Shown here: one piece after another, positions 15,553 through 22,619 of the stretch | How the letters are laid out: the number at the start of each line of letters is the position of its first letter | Position numbering within the stretch: position 1 is the first letter of the stretch | Source of the DNA: Phycisphaerales bacterium | Lineage (GTDB): Bacteria > Planctomycetota > Phycisphaerae > Phycisphaerales > UBA1924 | DNA: 64,000 nt | Direction of reading: 5' to 3' | Assembly: GCA_028279375.1 (NCBI GenBank) | Contig: JANQNW010000023.1 | Location: 1 to 64,000 of the forward strand | Program-made: the position numbers and the translations under genes | Notes under the pieces: model-generated | What the model was told of the DNA's origin: nothing | The model's input: the letters and a program-made list of their open reading frames with translations, nothing else | Database searches by the model: none

Positions 15553-17804
15553 GCGTCGGCTCCTGCGACCACCGGGAGCGCGTGCTCCGCCTGCACGCGA
15601 ACGCGGATGCTCTTGAAGGCAGGCGTCTTCGAGCGCTCATCCGCCGCCCGCGGCACGAGGATATTCGCCTCCGGATAGTACATCGCCGCGTTCCCGGCGC
15701 GGATCTCGTAGGGGCGGACGAGCACACCCGTCATGGCCCCGGTGTCGCTGAAAACGCGGACGCGCTGATCCTCCTCCAGGCCCAGACGCCGGATGTCCTC
15801 CTCATTCATCAGGATCACATCACGGCGCTCCTGTCCTCGGTAGCGATCGTCTTCGTCATAGACGACGGTGTTGAACTGTCCTTCGGATCGCACGGTCATC
15901 AGCGTCAATCCCTCGGAGTCCTCCGCGCGAACTGGAGTCTCGACGACGTGGAACTGCGCTCTGCCGGAGGGAGTCCCGAATCGGGGCTCATGGAATGTCC
16001 GGCCGTCGATCTGAAACTCCTCGCGGCTGGTGTCGATGGCGCCGATGCGCTCATACCCGGGAACGATCCTCGCGATCGCCTGACGTATCTCGCGATGCAC
16101 GCGCATCAGACTCCAGTCGACGGGCGACTGCGGCCCCAGCACGCGCTCAGCGAGGTCCGCGATCACCTCAACTTCGCTGCGCGGCCCCGTGTGTCTCGAC
16201 GCGCCGCCGTCGGAGAGGCGGACGAAATTGAACATTGACTCCTGCGTCGTGGCCTGCGCCTCTTCGTCTCGCGCCAGCACCGGAAGGATGATCGACTCCT
16301 TGCCGCGCCCGCGAATATGACCTGAGTTCAGCGTCGTGCTGAGGAAGACGGTCATCCCGATGGTGCGCAGCGCCTCCTCTGCGAAAGCGGAGTCAGGATT
16401 GGAGCCGAAGAGGTTCCCGCCGAGAAGGAACGCGAAGCCGACGTCGCCAGCAGCCGCGCGTTCCATACAACCGAGTGTGTCGAGTCCCTCGGATGTCGGC
16501 AGTTCGACTCTGAACTCCTCTTCCAGGCGCTCGAAGATCGCCTCTTTGAGCTTCGGCGTCGCGCCGATGGATCCGATCCCCTGCACGTTGCTGTGCCCGC
16601 GGAGCGGAAGAAGGCCGGCGCCGGGTCGCCCGAGCATCCCGCGCATCATCGCGAGGTTCGCGATCATCTGGACATTCTCGACGCCGTGCTCGTGATGCGT
16701 GATGCCCATCGTCCAGCAGTAGATGGTGCTCTTCGAGCCGGCGATCTCATCTGCGAGCGCTTCCACATTCGGCCGACTCACGCCCGCAGCGACGCAGGTG
16801 TCCCGCACATCGATTGACTCGAGCTCACGCTTTAGTTCATCCCAGCCATCGCAGTGATCGCGCACGAACTCCTCATCGATGGCCTTCCGGTCCAGGAGAA
16901 TGCGAGCGGCGCTCTTGAGAAGGGCGATGTCGCCACCGATGTGCGGCTGGACGTAGAGGTCCGCGATGTCCGTGCCGAAGAAGAGGCTGCGCACATCGCT
17001 GGGGACATGAAATCGAACCAGTCCCTCTTCACGCAACGGGTTGATGACGACGACCCTGCCCCCGCGCCGCTTCAGATCCATGAGCGATCGCATGAATCGC
17101 GGATGATTCGAGGCCGGATTTCCTCCGATCAGCACGACGAGGTCGGCCTTGTCGAGATCCTCGAGTTCAATGGACGCTGTGCCGGAGCCGGTCACTGAAG
17201 AGAGTCCGACGCCCGAAGCCTGGTGGCAGTAGTAAGAGCAGTTGTTGACGTTGTTGGTCCCGAAGAGGCGCGCGAAGATCTGCAGGATGAACCCCGCTTC
17301 ATTTGATGAGCGCCCGCTGAAGTAGAAGAACGAGTCGTCGGGCGGCGTCGCCTTCATCCGCTCGGAGATGCGCGATATGGCGTCGTCCCAGCTGATCTCG
17401 CGATAAGAGCGATCGTCGGGGCCGGCGAGGAGGGGGGTGACGATGCGACCGGAGTATTCGAGTTCGCGCGGCGTGAATCGCGAAAGATGATCGAAGTCGA
17501 AGGTCTCGAAGAAGTCCTCGCGCACACGCCCCTGCATGTCCGCGGCCATCGCCTGGATCGACTTCTTGCACACCTCGGGGAATCGCCCGAGTTCGTTCAC
17601 CATCCCGCCGCTCTGTCCACCCATGCCCAGAGCGCACGTCTTGCAGGCGTTCTTCGAGCGCAAGGCCTTCCACATGCGCACATAGCCGCCGGCGTCTCTG
17701 GCGCGTGCGAAGCTGTAGAGGATTGATGCCAGACCGCCGCCGGCCCGTGGCTTGCCCATGCCCTGGCTCCCGATCTTGTCCCCAGCGGGACTCTTCGTGG
17801 CCAT
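15549..17804 (-). CDS. Molybdopterin oxidoreductase alpha subunit, FdhF/YdeP family
   Basis: A 751-aa bis-MGD enzyme of the formate dehydrogenase-like YdeP type. The N-terminus has CKTCALGMGG but no full four-cysteine [4Fe-4S] motif, as I would expect for this family. The Mo ligand is the Cys of NNCSYYCHQASGVGL, aligned with the selenocysteine of E. coli FdhF. Cofactor-binding stretches include LVVLIGGNPASNHPRFM, FYFSGRSSNEAGF and the C-terminal domain (about 620-750: LMTVRSEGQFNTVVY, RVFSDTGAM, NAAMYYPEANIL). No twin-arginine signal is seen, so it is probably cytoplasmic. The natural substrate is unknown; E. coli YdeP is linked to acid resistance. ATG 17804 is preferred over an upstream GTG 17918, whose frame would read through a terminator hairpin. 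Confidence 0.88.
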   Translation of the reverse strand: MATKSPAGDKIGSQGMGKPRAGGGLASILYSFARARDAGGYVRMWKALRSKNACKTCALGMGGQSGGMVNELGRFPEVCKKSIQAMAADMQGRVREDFFETFDFDHLSRFTPRELEYSGRIVTPLLAGPDDRSYREISWDDAISRISERMKATPPDDSFFYFSGRSSNEAGFILQIFARLFGTNNVNNCSYYCHQASGVGLSSVTGSGTASIELEDLDKADLVVLIGGNPASNHPRFMRSLMDLKRRGGRVVVINPLREEGLVRFHVPSDVRSLFFGTDIADLYVQPHIGGDIALLKSAARILLDRKAIDEEFVRDHCDGWDELKRELESIDVRDTCVAAGVSRPNVEALADEIAGSKSTIYCWTMGITHHEHGVENVQMIANLAMMRGMLGRPGAGLLPLRGHSNVQGIGSIGATPKLKEAIFERLEEEFRVELPTSEGLDTLGCMERAAAGDVGFAFLLGGNLFGSNPDSAFAEEALRTIGMTVFLSTTLNSGHIRGRGKESIILPVLARDEEAQATTQESMFNFVRLSDGGASRHTGPRSEVEVIADLAERVLGPQSPVDWSLMRVHREIRQAIARIVPGYERIGAIDTSREEFQIDGRTFHEPRFGTPSGRAQFHVVETPVRAEDSEGLTLMTVRSEGQFNTVVYDEDDRYRGQERRDVILMNEEDIRRLGLEEDQRVRVFSDTGAMTGVLVRPYEIRAGNAAMYYPEANILVPRAADERSKTPAFKSIRVRVQAEHALPVVAGADA

Positions 17805-17857
17805 CCTATCCGAGGGGCCCCGGCGACCTCCCGGCTCTGGATCCGCACGCATTGGGC

Positions 17858-17895
17858 AAAAAAAGAAGCGGGGGACCGCCCTTAGGCGGCCCCCC
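17858..17895 (-). terminator. Intrinsic terminator inside the molybdoenzyme leader (possible attenuator)
   Basis: On the minus-strand RNA an 11-bp stem (17895-17885 with 17880-17870) is fully paired, with one G-U wobble; the loop is 4 nt, and the stem is followed by UUC and seven U. On the plus strand the same stem has an A-C mismatch and no T tract, so the signal points toward the molybdoenzyme gene 54 nt further on. No minus-strand gene lies upstream of it, which suggests transcription attenuation. Confidence 0.7.
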
Positions 17896-18119
17896 ACTGG
17901 AGGAGATGTGGGCTTCACATGGAAGCCGCGGATGGTTGCCCGCGGCCATGATGGTCGAGCGTGACGCGAGAATCGGTCGTGGGCGATCTCGGCGTCCTGG
18001 CGGTGCTCAAACCGGCCGCAGGCACTCCCTGGTGTGGAACCGACCCGAATCTAGATGCGGATCATTGTGGTGGTCCGAAATGCGACTAAAATTCTGCATC
18101 GGGCTTTTTGGCTCCGAAA

Positions 18120-18143
18120 ATGCCGTTCCGCAGGGCCCTGCAA
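18120..18143 (+). promoter_or_regulatory. Bipartite upstream element, copy B (before HTH-TPR regulator)
   Basis: ATGCCGTT-N7-GCCCTGCAA, identical in both blocks and spacing to 8114-8137. It ends 11 nt before the -35 of the regulator promoter, a usual place for an operator or activator site. The 3' half also lies in a GCAGGGCCCTGC palindrome. Confidence 0.4.
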
Positions 18144-18154
18144 AAAAGCAGGAT

Positions 18155-18183
18155 TTGGAATCGGTATGTAAAGGTGGGATATT
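18155..18183 (+). promoter_or_regulatory. Promoter of the HTH-TPR regulator operon
   Basis: TTGGAA (18155-18160), a 17-bp spacer and GATATT (18178-18183). This gives a leader of about 70 nt with AGGAG 6 nt before ATG 18259. Confidence 0.5.
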
Positions 18184-18258
18184 CTCGGGTCGCGTGAGGG
18201 CAAGGATCCTTGGCGGAAAGGCCCTCAGCAGTGGGACCATGACTGGTAGGAGTTTGCG

Positions 18259-19506
18259 ATGGTGGAAACCCTGGAACGAAGGGACCGGCTCCACCGACTT
18301 CTCGATTTGGCGAGAGTGTCGAAGAAGTGGAGCAGAGCGGAGCTCGGGCGCGCCCTCAGGCGGGACGCGACGAAGCTGTACACAGATAGCGGGAACCCGA
18401 AGCTCGACTTCCTGGTCTCGCTTGCGAATGTTCTCGAATGGCCTGTTGGCGAAGTCGTGGACGCCGTCTGGGGATCAAGGAACCCGGACGATGCCGGGCT
18501 CGATGAAGCTCAGGAGAGTTTCGACGCGCTCGACAAGCTTGCGCTCGAGGCGCACAGAAACGGTCGCTACGCAGAGATGGTTCAGATTGCACGCCGACAG
18601 TTCGAGGTCGCAGAAAGCGCCGCCGACAGAGCGCTCGCGTGCAATCGTGAATACGGCGGTTGGGACGGCCTCGGTCGTCACCAGAACGCGCTCGACGCCG
18701 CACGTCGCGGCCTCCAGGAGGGGCCGATTCCGGCGACGCGCCGCGTGCAACTGCAGGGCAACCTGGCGAATGCCTATTACGCGCTCTGGGACCTCGTGCC
18801 CGCGCTCGGAATCGCCAACATGCTTATCGAGTGGCACGAGGAGAATCCGCCGACCGAGCTGGCGACCGGAAAGCGCAAGGCATTCGCACATTACGTTCGA
18901 GGCCAGACGCACCGGCGCATGATGGAGACCGAGCCCGAGAGTCTTGAGATGCACGCACGCAAGGCTGAGGCGGATCTGCGTTATTCACGCGATCTCTACC
19001 TCGAGCTCGCTCGAGAACTCGACGACGACTCGCTCGCCGGAATCGCCAATACGTGCTCCTGCGGCCTCCTCGAGGTCGAAGTGGCGCTGGGGCAGCGCTC
19101 GGCGAACGACGCCATCGACGAACTCATGGAGAACCTCGCAGCCGTCATCGACACAGATTCCTCGCCGGTTGGTGACTGGCTGGAGAGCTACGGATGGTGC
19201 TGCATCTTCGGCAGCAACATCGCGCTTCGCGATCTCGGTGGTCGGGACCTCCAGCGCGTGCTCGCCGTCTTCACGAACAAGGCGCTCGAGATCGCTGAGA
19301 AGCTCGACAACTGGGCGATGCGCGAGCGTGTCTTCACCATGCAGTATTCATTGCATCGGGCCATCTCCGATGCCACCGGCTTCGACATCGACTTCACGGT
19401 CGACGACGAGGATCGCAGGCTCATCGTGGGAACGATGGGCCGATTCCCAACCTTCCGAGCCACCGGATGGCGCATCCTCGAGACCGCCAAGGTCGTCGCC
19501 AACTGA
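18259..19506 (+). CDS. XRE-type HTH regulator with C-terminal TPR-like repeats
   Basis: 415 aa. Residues about 10-75 form a Cro/C1-type helix-turn-helix (KKWSRAELGRALRRD, then LDFLVSLANVLEWPVGEVVDAVWG). From about 85 to 400 the protein is a series of helical pairs typical of TPR repeats (NGRYAEMVQIARRQFEVAES, QGNLANAYYALWDLVPALGIAN, and so on). An HTH followed by a TPR domain is the architecture of the RRNPP (Rgg/PlcR/PrgX) regulators that bind peptides in Firmicutes. Here the ligand is unknown, and any peptide-sensing role is an inference. The start is secure (AGGAG 6 nt upstream). The next gene, encoding a small exported protein, starts 14 nt after the stop with its own AGGAG, so the two form an operon. 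Confidence 0.8.
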   Translation: MVETLERRDRLHRLLDLARVSKKWSRAELGRALRRDATKLYTDSGNPKLDFLVSLANVLEWPVGEVVDAVWGSRNPDDAGLDEAQESFDALDKLALEAHRNGRYAEMVQIARRQFEVAESAADRALACNREYGGWDGLGRHQNALDAARRGLQEGPIPATRRVQLQGNLANAYYALWDLVPALGIANMLIEWHEENPPTELATGKRKAFAHYVRGQTHRRMMETEPESLEMHARKAEADLRYSRDLYLELARELDDDSLAGIANTCSCGLLEVEVALGQRSANDAIDELMENLAAVIDTDSSPVGDWLESYGWCCIFGSNIALRDLGGRDLQRVLAVFTNKALEIAEKLDNWAMRERVFTMQYSLHRAISDATGFDIDFTVDDEDRRLIVGTMGRFPTFRATGWRILETAKVVAN

Positions 19507-19520
19507 CAGGAGCCATCGCA

Positions 19521-20027
19521 ATGAAGACCAACACAGACTTGAAGCTGCTCACGCTGATGGCAGCGATCTCCGGCCTCTGTGCCGCTCCGGCGTTCGCCGG
19601 GGTTGAGATCGATCTGTCCTCAGACGATGACGGCGAGGCAGGTGGCTCAGGAGTCGTGCTCGCGCTGACCCCGGTCATCGATCCGACCAATGACTCGGAC
19701 TGGATCCACCTGGCGAATGGCAATATCCGCACGGAGCCCGGCGCTGGAGTCGCGCACATTCCGCCGTGGATGCTGAATCCGGGGAATGGTCACGCCGAGG
19801 GTCGTCACTCTGATCAGAGCCCGGGTCGCAAGCCGCCGGAGCCGATCCCGCCGGTCGTCGGTCACAGCGACCAGTGGTCGCCGAAGGGCGGCGATGTGCC
19901 GCCGATCGACTGGCTGCCAGGCGGCGATCCGAATCCTGACATTCGCGTGTCTGAGGTGCCGGCGCCCGGGACGGGCGTGCTCCTGCTGCTCGCAGGTGGA
20001 GCGGCGGCCCGAAGGCGTCGCCGCTAA
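19521..20027 (+). CDS. Small secreted protein with VPAPG-type C-terminal sorting tail
   Basis: A 168-aa exported protein. The signal peptide (about 1-25) is LKLLTLMAAISGLCAAPAFA. The mature part is low complexity, rich in Gly, Pro, Asp, His and Trp, with no enzyme motif, and contains a twice-repeated HSDQ (GRHSDQSPG and VGHSDQWSP). The C-terminus is VPAPGTGVLLLLAGGAA followed by six Arg, a variant PEP-CTERM signal: a short motif, a hydrophobic helix and a basic end. Such tails are thought to be processed by exosortase-type enzymes; none is in the window. AGGAG 8 nt before ATG 19521. It is the second gene of the HTH-TPR operon and is followed by a strong terminator, so regulation by its neighbour is likely. 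Confidence 0.8.
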   Translation: MKTNTDLKLLTLMAAISGLCAAPAFAGVEIDLSSDDDGEAGGSGVVLALTPVIDPTNDSDWIHLANGNIRTEPGAGVAHIPPWMLNPGNGHAEGRHSDQSPGRKPPEPIPPVVGHSDQWSPKGGDVPPIDWLPGGDPNPDIRVSEVPAPGTGVLLLLAGGAAARRRRR

Positions 20028-20055
20028 TCACAGGCGAGAACGTCTGAAATCCAAC

Positions 20056-20109
20056 AGGCCCGTCGAATGCGCAGCGTCACAAACGCGTCGCATTCGACGG
20101 GCCTTTCTC
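20056..20109 (+). terminator. Strong intrinsic terminator of the HTH-TPR operon
   Basis: A perfect 16-bp stem AGGCCCGTCGAATGCG (20056-20071) with its complement at 20089-20104, a 17-nt loop, then TTCTC. The perfect stem can also act on the convergent trypsin gene ending at 20153. Confidence 0.85.
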
Positions 20110-20152
20110 ATGCGCTGGTATGTCCTCTGAAGATCCCTGGTCTACGACTGTT

Positions 20153-21241
20153 TTACTCAGCCTGCTCGAGCACGCGAACGATGCGGGCGAGGTCGGCGGA
20201 GTTCACGACGCCATCGCGATTGAAATCCGCCTTGGGAGCATCCTCGCCCCAGACATCGAGCACCTGCATCAGGTCCAGGCCGCTGACAACGCCGTCACGA
20301 TTGAGATCAAAGTCGGTCTCGCCGTCGAGGAATCCGTCGATCCAGGACGCATAGGCGGAGAGAATCACGCCACCGCCGCTACTGCCGAAGCGACCGTCCT
20401 GCCCGGGGCCGGCGACGAAGTTGTTGACGCTGAAGAGCAGTCGCTCGCCATCGTCCACGATGAACCCGGGGCCGCCTGAGTCGCCCTCGCCCAGCGTCGC
20501 CTCGACCTCTGCGCCGAGGCCCGGGCCACCGAGGGGGCCGTTGCCGATCGGACCGTCGAAATCGAACTTCCAGAGTTCGGCGACGCCCTTCGTCTCATCA
20601 TCCGCATAGAGCGCATCGACGACATTGGCCCCGACGCGCTTCGTCGTGATGAAACCGGAGCCCGGCACATAGCCGTCGACGCCGTCACCAGTCTCGCCAT
20701 ACCCGACGAGTTCTACGACCTCTCCGATCTCCGGCGCACCCCGATAGATGCTGTACGTCGGGATCTCGACCGGAAGCGGCGCCCAAAGGGTGATCACCGC
20801 GAGATCATCATGAACCGTCGGATTCAGGAACCCGGAGAAGTCAGGATGAGGCGTGATCGACTTGATCTCCTCAGGCAGAATTACATGGCTGTGATCGCCA
20901 GCGACATTGAAGAAGATCGCAACGTCCCCGGCCAGCTCAAGGCGTCCATCATTGTCAAGATCGAAGCAGTGGGCGGCCGTCAGAATGTGCCATCGCGAGA
21001 TCGCGGCTCCTGTCGCGAGGCCCTCGCCGCCGACGAAGAGGCTTGCGACGCCGGCATACGGCGACCCGGCCTCATTCGGATCGACCAGGCGTGCGCTCTC
21101 CGGCTCCAACGTCCCGATGGCGCCCTGGTGCAGAATGACGGGCTTCGTCCCGCGCTCAGCGTGCGCGCTGCCGGCGAGCGCGACGAGCGTCGCAACCGCC
21201 GATGCGGTGAGCCTGCCGAGATGTGCGCAGCGTGACTGCAT
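20153..21241 (-). CDS. Secreted trypsin-like serine protease (S1) with two dockerin-like repeats
   Basis: 362 aa. The signal peptide is at about 1-28 (LTASAVATLVALAGSAHA). The catalytic triad is His91 (LTAAHC), Asp146 (HDDLAVI) and Ser255 (GEGDSGGPG). Directly after the His, the chain inserts DLDNDGRLEL, an EF-hand-like calcium loop inside the protease fold. The C-terminus carries two dockerin-type repeats, FDLNRDGVVSGLDLMQVLDVW and ADFNRDGVVNSADLARIVRVL, with no additional domain. The protein is probably exported and calcium-dependent. It is the third dockerin-tailed protease in 13 kb. The start at 21241 has only a weak GGAA upstream. It is convergent with the HTH-TPR operon and divergent from bioB. 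Confidence 0.9.
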   Translation of the reverse strand: MQSRCAHLGRLTASAVATLVALAGSAHAERGTKPVILHQGAIGTLEPESARLVDPNEAGSPYAGVASLFVGGEGLATGAAISRWHILTAAHCFDLDNDGRLELAGDVAIFFNVAGDHSHVILPEEIKSITPHPDFSGFLNPTVHDDLAVITLWAPLPVEIPTYSIYRGAPEIGEVVELVGYGETGDGVDGYVPGSGFITTKRVGANVVDALYADDETKGVAELWKFDFDGPIGNGPLGGPGLGAEVEATLGEGDSGGPGFIVDDGERLLFSVNNFVAGPGQDGRFGSSGGGVILSAYASWIDGFLDGETDFDLNRDGVVSGLDLMQVLDVWGEDAPKADFNRDGVVNSADLARIVRVLEQAE

Positions 21242-21425
21242 CTTTCATTCCACGCAGACCAGGCGCGCAAACTCTGCGCGATAAGGCCTGTCTGACACTA
21301 GATTTGCACGCCTCCGGCCCCGACGCAAGAGAAGAGTCCCAGAATGGGTCTCAGGGCCGATATTCTCGCTATCCTCGCACGCCGTCCACTTGATTTGTCC
21401 CTCAGGGAAGGAGCGTCGATCGGCC

Positions 21426-22580
21426 ATGTCTCAGAGCGTCAGCGGCCTGGATGCGCGATTGAGCGAGTTCGTTGGACAGGGGCTGGCGGGAGACTCCGTC
21501 GACCGCAGCGACATCGTCCGTGTCCTAGATACGGATACGACGCCGTTGCTCCCGCTCGTGCACGCTGCGGGACTCGTGCGAAGGCGCCATTGCGGGACCA
21601 GTGTGCAGGTGCACATTCTCAACAACGTTCAGAACGGCGCGTGCCCGGAGGACTGCGGCTACTGCGGCCAGGCGAAGACCTCTGACGCGCCGGTGCAGGC
21701 GTACAAGCTCAAGCCCCGTGAGCAGATTCTCCAGGAGGCCGAGCAGGCGCGCGACAGCGGCGCATTCCGCTATTGCATGGTGCTCTCCGGGCGCGGCCCC
21801 TCCGACGACGACATCGATTACATGGCGGATTGCATCCGCGAAGTGAAGTCGCGTTACGGACTGCAGACTTGTCTCTCCAGTGGTCTTCTTGACGAGGACA
21901 AGGCGCTTCGCCTGCGCGAGGCCGGCCTCGATCGCCTGAATCACAACCTGAACACCTCCGAGCGCCACTACCCTGAGATCTGCTCGACGCACACCTACCA
22001 GGACCGCATGGACACGCTTCAAGCGGCGCGAGGCGCCGGTCTGCAGCTTTGCACCGGTCTGATCGTCGGCATGGGAGAGTATGTCGAGGATCTCCTTGAC
22101 GTCGCCTATGCGTTGCGCTCCGTGGGCGCCGAGTCGATCCCGGTGAACTTCCTGGTGCCCATCCCGGGCAACGCAGTGCTCGATCCATCGGTCGATGGTG
22201 AAGCGCTGACGCCGGAGTTCTGCCTGCGGGTGCTCTGCATGATGCGCCTTGTCAATCCGACGGCCGAGATCCGCGTCGCGGCCGGCCGCGAGATCCATCT
22301 GCGTCACCTGCAGGGACTGGCGCTGGAGCCCGCGAACTCGCTCTTCATCGATGGCTATCTGCTGACCGAGGGTTCGGACGCGGCACAGACACTGGCGCTC
22401 GTTCAGGACGCCGGTTTCACGCTCGAACTGCACGGCGCAGAGTCGTCAGAGGTGATGGAATCGCTCTCGCGTCGAATTGAAAACGAGCCGCGGCGCATGC
22501 CGGGCTCGCTCAAGAGTTCCGTGATGTCGGAGCGGAAGCTCGCGAAACTGCGAGTCCGCGGCGTGGACGTCGGGGTCTGA
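21426..22580 (+). CDS. bioB: Biotin synthase
   Basis: A radical SAM enzyme that inserts sulfur into dethiobiotin to form biotin. The SAM cluster cysteines are Cys73, Cys77 and Cys80 in CPEDCGYCGQ. RYCMVLSGRGP, NHNLNTSERHYPEIC (with a [2Fe-2S] Cys), GLIVGMGE and NFLVPIPG, and the C-terminal AAGREIHLR with the cluster Arg, are all present. Length 384 aa is slightly above the usual 320-350, with a short N-terminal extension. AAGGAG lies 12 nt before ATG 21426. It is a lone bio gene here; bioA, D and F are not nearby, and no BirA-like palindrome was recognised. A long stem overlaps its stop codon. Confidence 0.95.
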   Translation: MSQSVSGLDARLSEFVGQGLAGDSVDRSDIVRVLDTDTTPLLPLVHAAGLVRRRHCGTSVQVHILNNVQNGACPEDCGYCGQAKTSDAPVQAYKLKPREQILQEAEQARDSGAFRYCMVLSGRGPSDDDIDYMADCIREVKSRYGLQTCLSSGLLDEDKALRLREAGLDRLNHNLNTSERHYPEICSTHTYQDRMDTLQAARGAGLQLCTGLIVGMGEYVEDLLDVAYALRSVGAESIPVNFLVPIPGNAVLDPSVDGEALTPEFCLRVLCMMRLVNPTAEIRVAAGREIHLRHLQGLALEPANSLFIDGYLLTEGSDAAQTLALVQDAGFTLELHGAESSEVMESLSRRIENEPRRMPGSLKSSVMSERKLAKLRVRGVDVGV

Positions 22581-22614
22581 CTCCTACTCAACAAAGAGTC
22601 AGACTCTCCCGACG
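22568..22614. terminator. Hairpin spanning the bioB stop codon, likely bidirectional terminator
   Basis: CGTCGGG (22568-22574) and GTCTGACTC (22575-22583) pair with GAGTCAGAC (22596-22604) and CCCGACG (22608-22614): 16 bp interrupted only by a 3-nt bulge. The bioB TGA lies inside the stem. There is no long T run, but it sits exactly between convergent genes. Confidence 0.55.
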
Positions 22615-22619
22615 CCCCG

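Larger units (their letters stand above)
17805..18258. other. Divergent intergenic region with a structured minus-strand leader and a plus-strand promoter
   Basis: 454 bp between the molybdoenzyme (minus) and the HTH-TPR regulator (plus). On the minus strand three hairpins follow one another before the molybdoenzyme: GCCGCGG/CCGCGGC (17925-17931 with 17940-17946), ATGTG/CACAT (17906-17920), and the terminator at 17858-17895. On the plus strand it holds the bipartite element at 18120-18143 and a promoter at 18155-18183. Confidence 0.6.

Noticed and set aside
15549-17804. Selenocysteine-containing formate dehydrogenase
   Set aside because: The Mo-ligand position is encoded by a Cys codon and no in-frame TGA with a SECIS-like stem is present.
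8114-18143. Treating the shared bipartite element as an att site or insertion-sequence end
   Set aside because: There is no integrase, transposase, target duplication or inverted copy near either site, and the spacers are unrelated.
17705-18922. 405-codon frame overlapping the molybdoenzyme leader and the HTH-TPR gene
   Set aside because: It crosses a promoter and overlaps the well-supported HTH-TPR gene in another frame; Arg/Ser-rich shadow.
18259-19506. Phage repressor or toxin-antitoxin interpretation of the XRE protein
   Set aside because: No phage or toxin genes nearby; the long TPR part and the exported neighbour do not fit.
8255-21241. A cellulosome-like complex
   Set aside because: Dockerin-like tails are present but there is no cohesin, scaffoldin or cellulase; three proteases point to another use.
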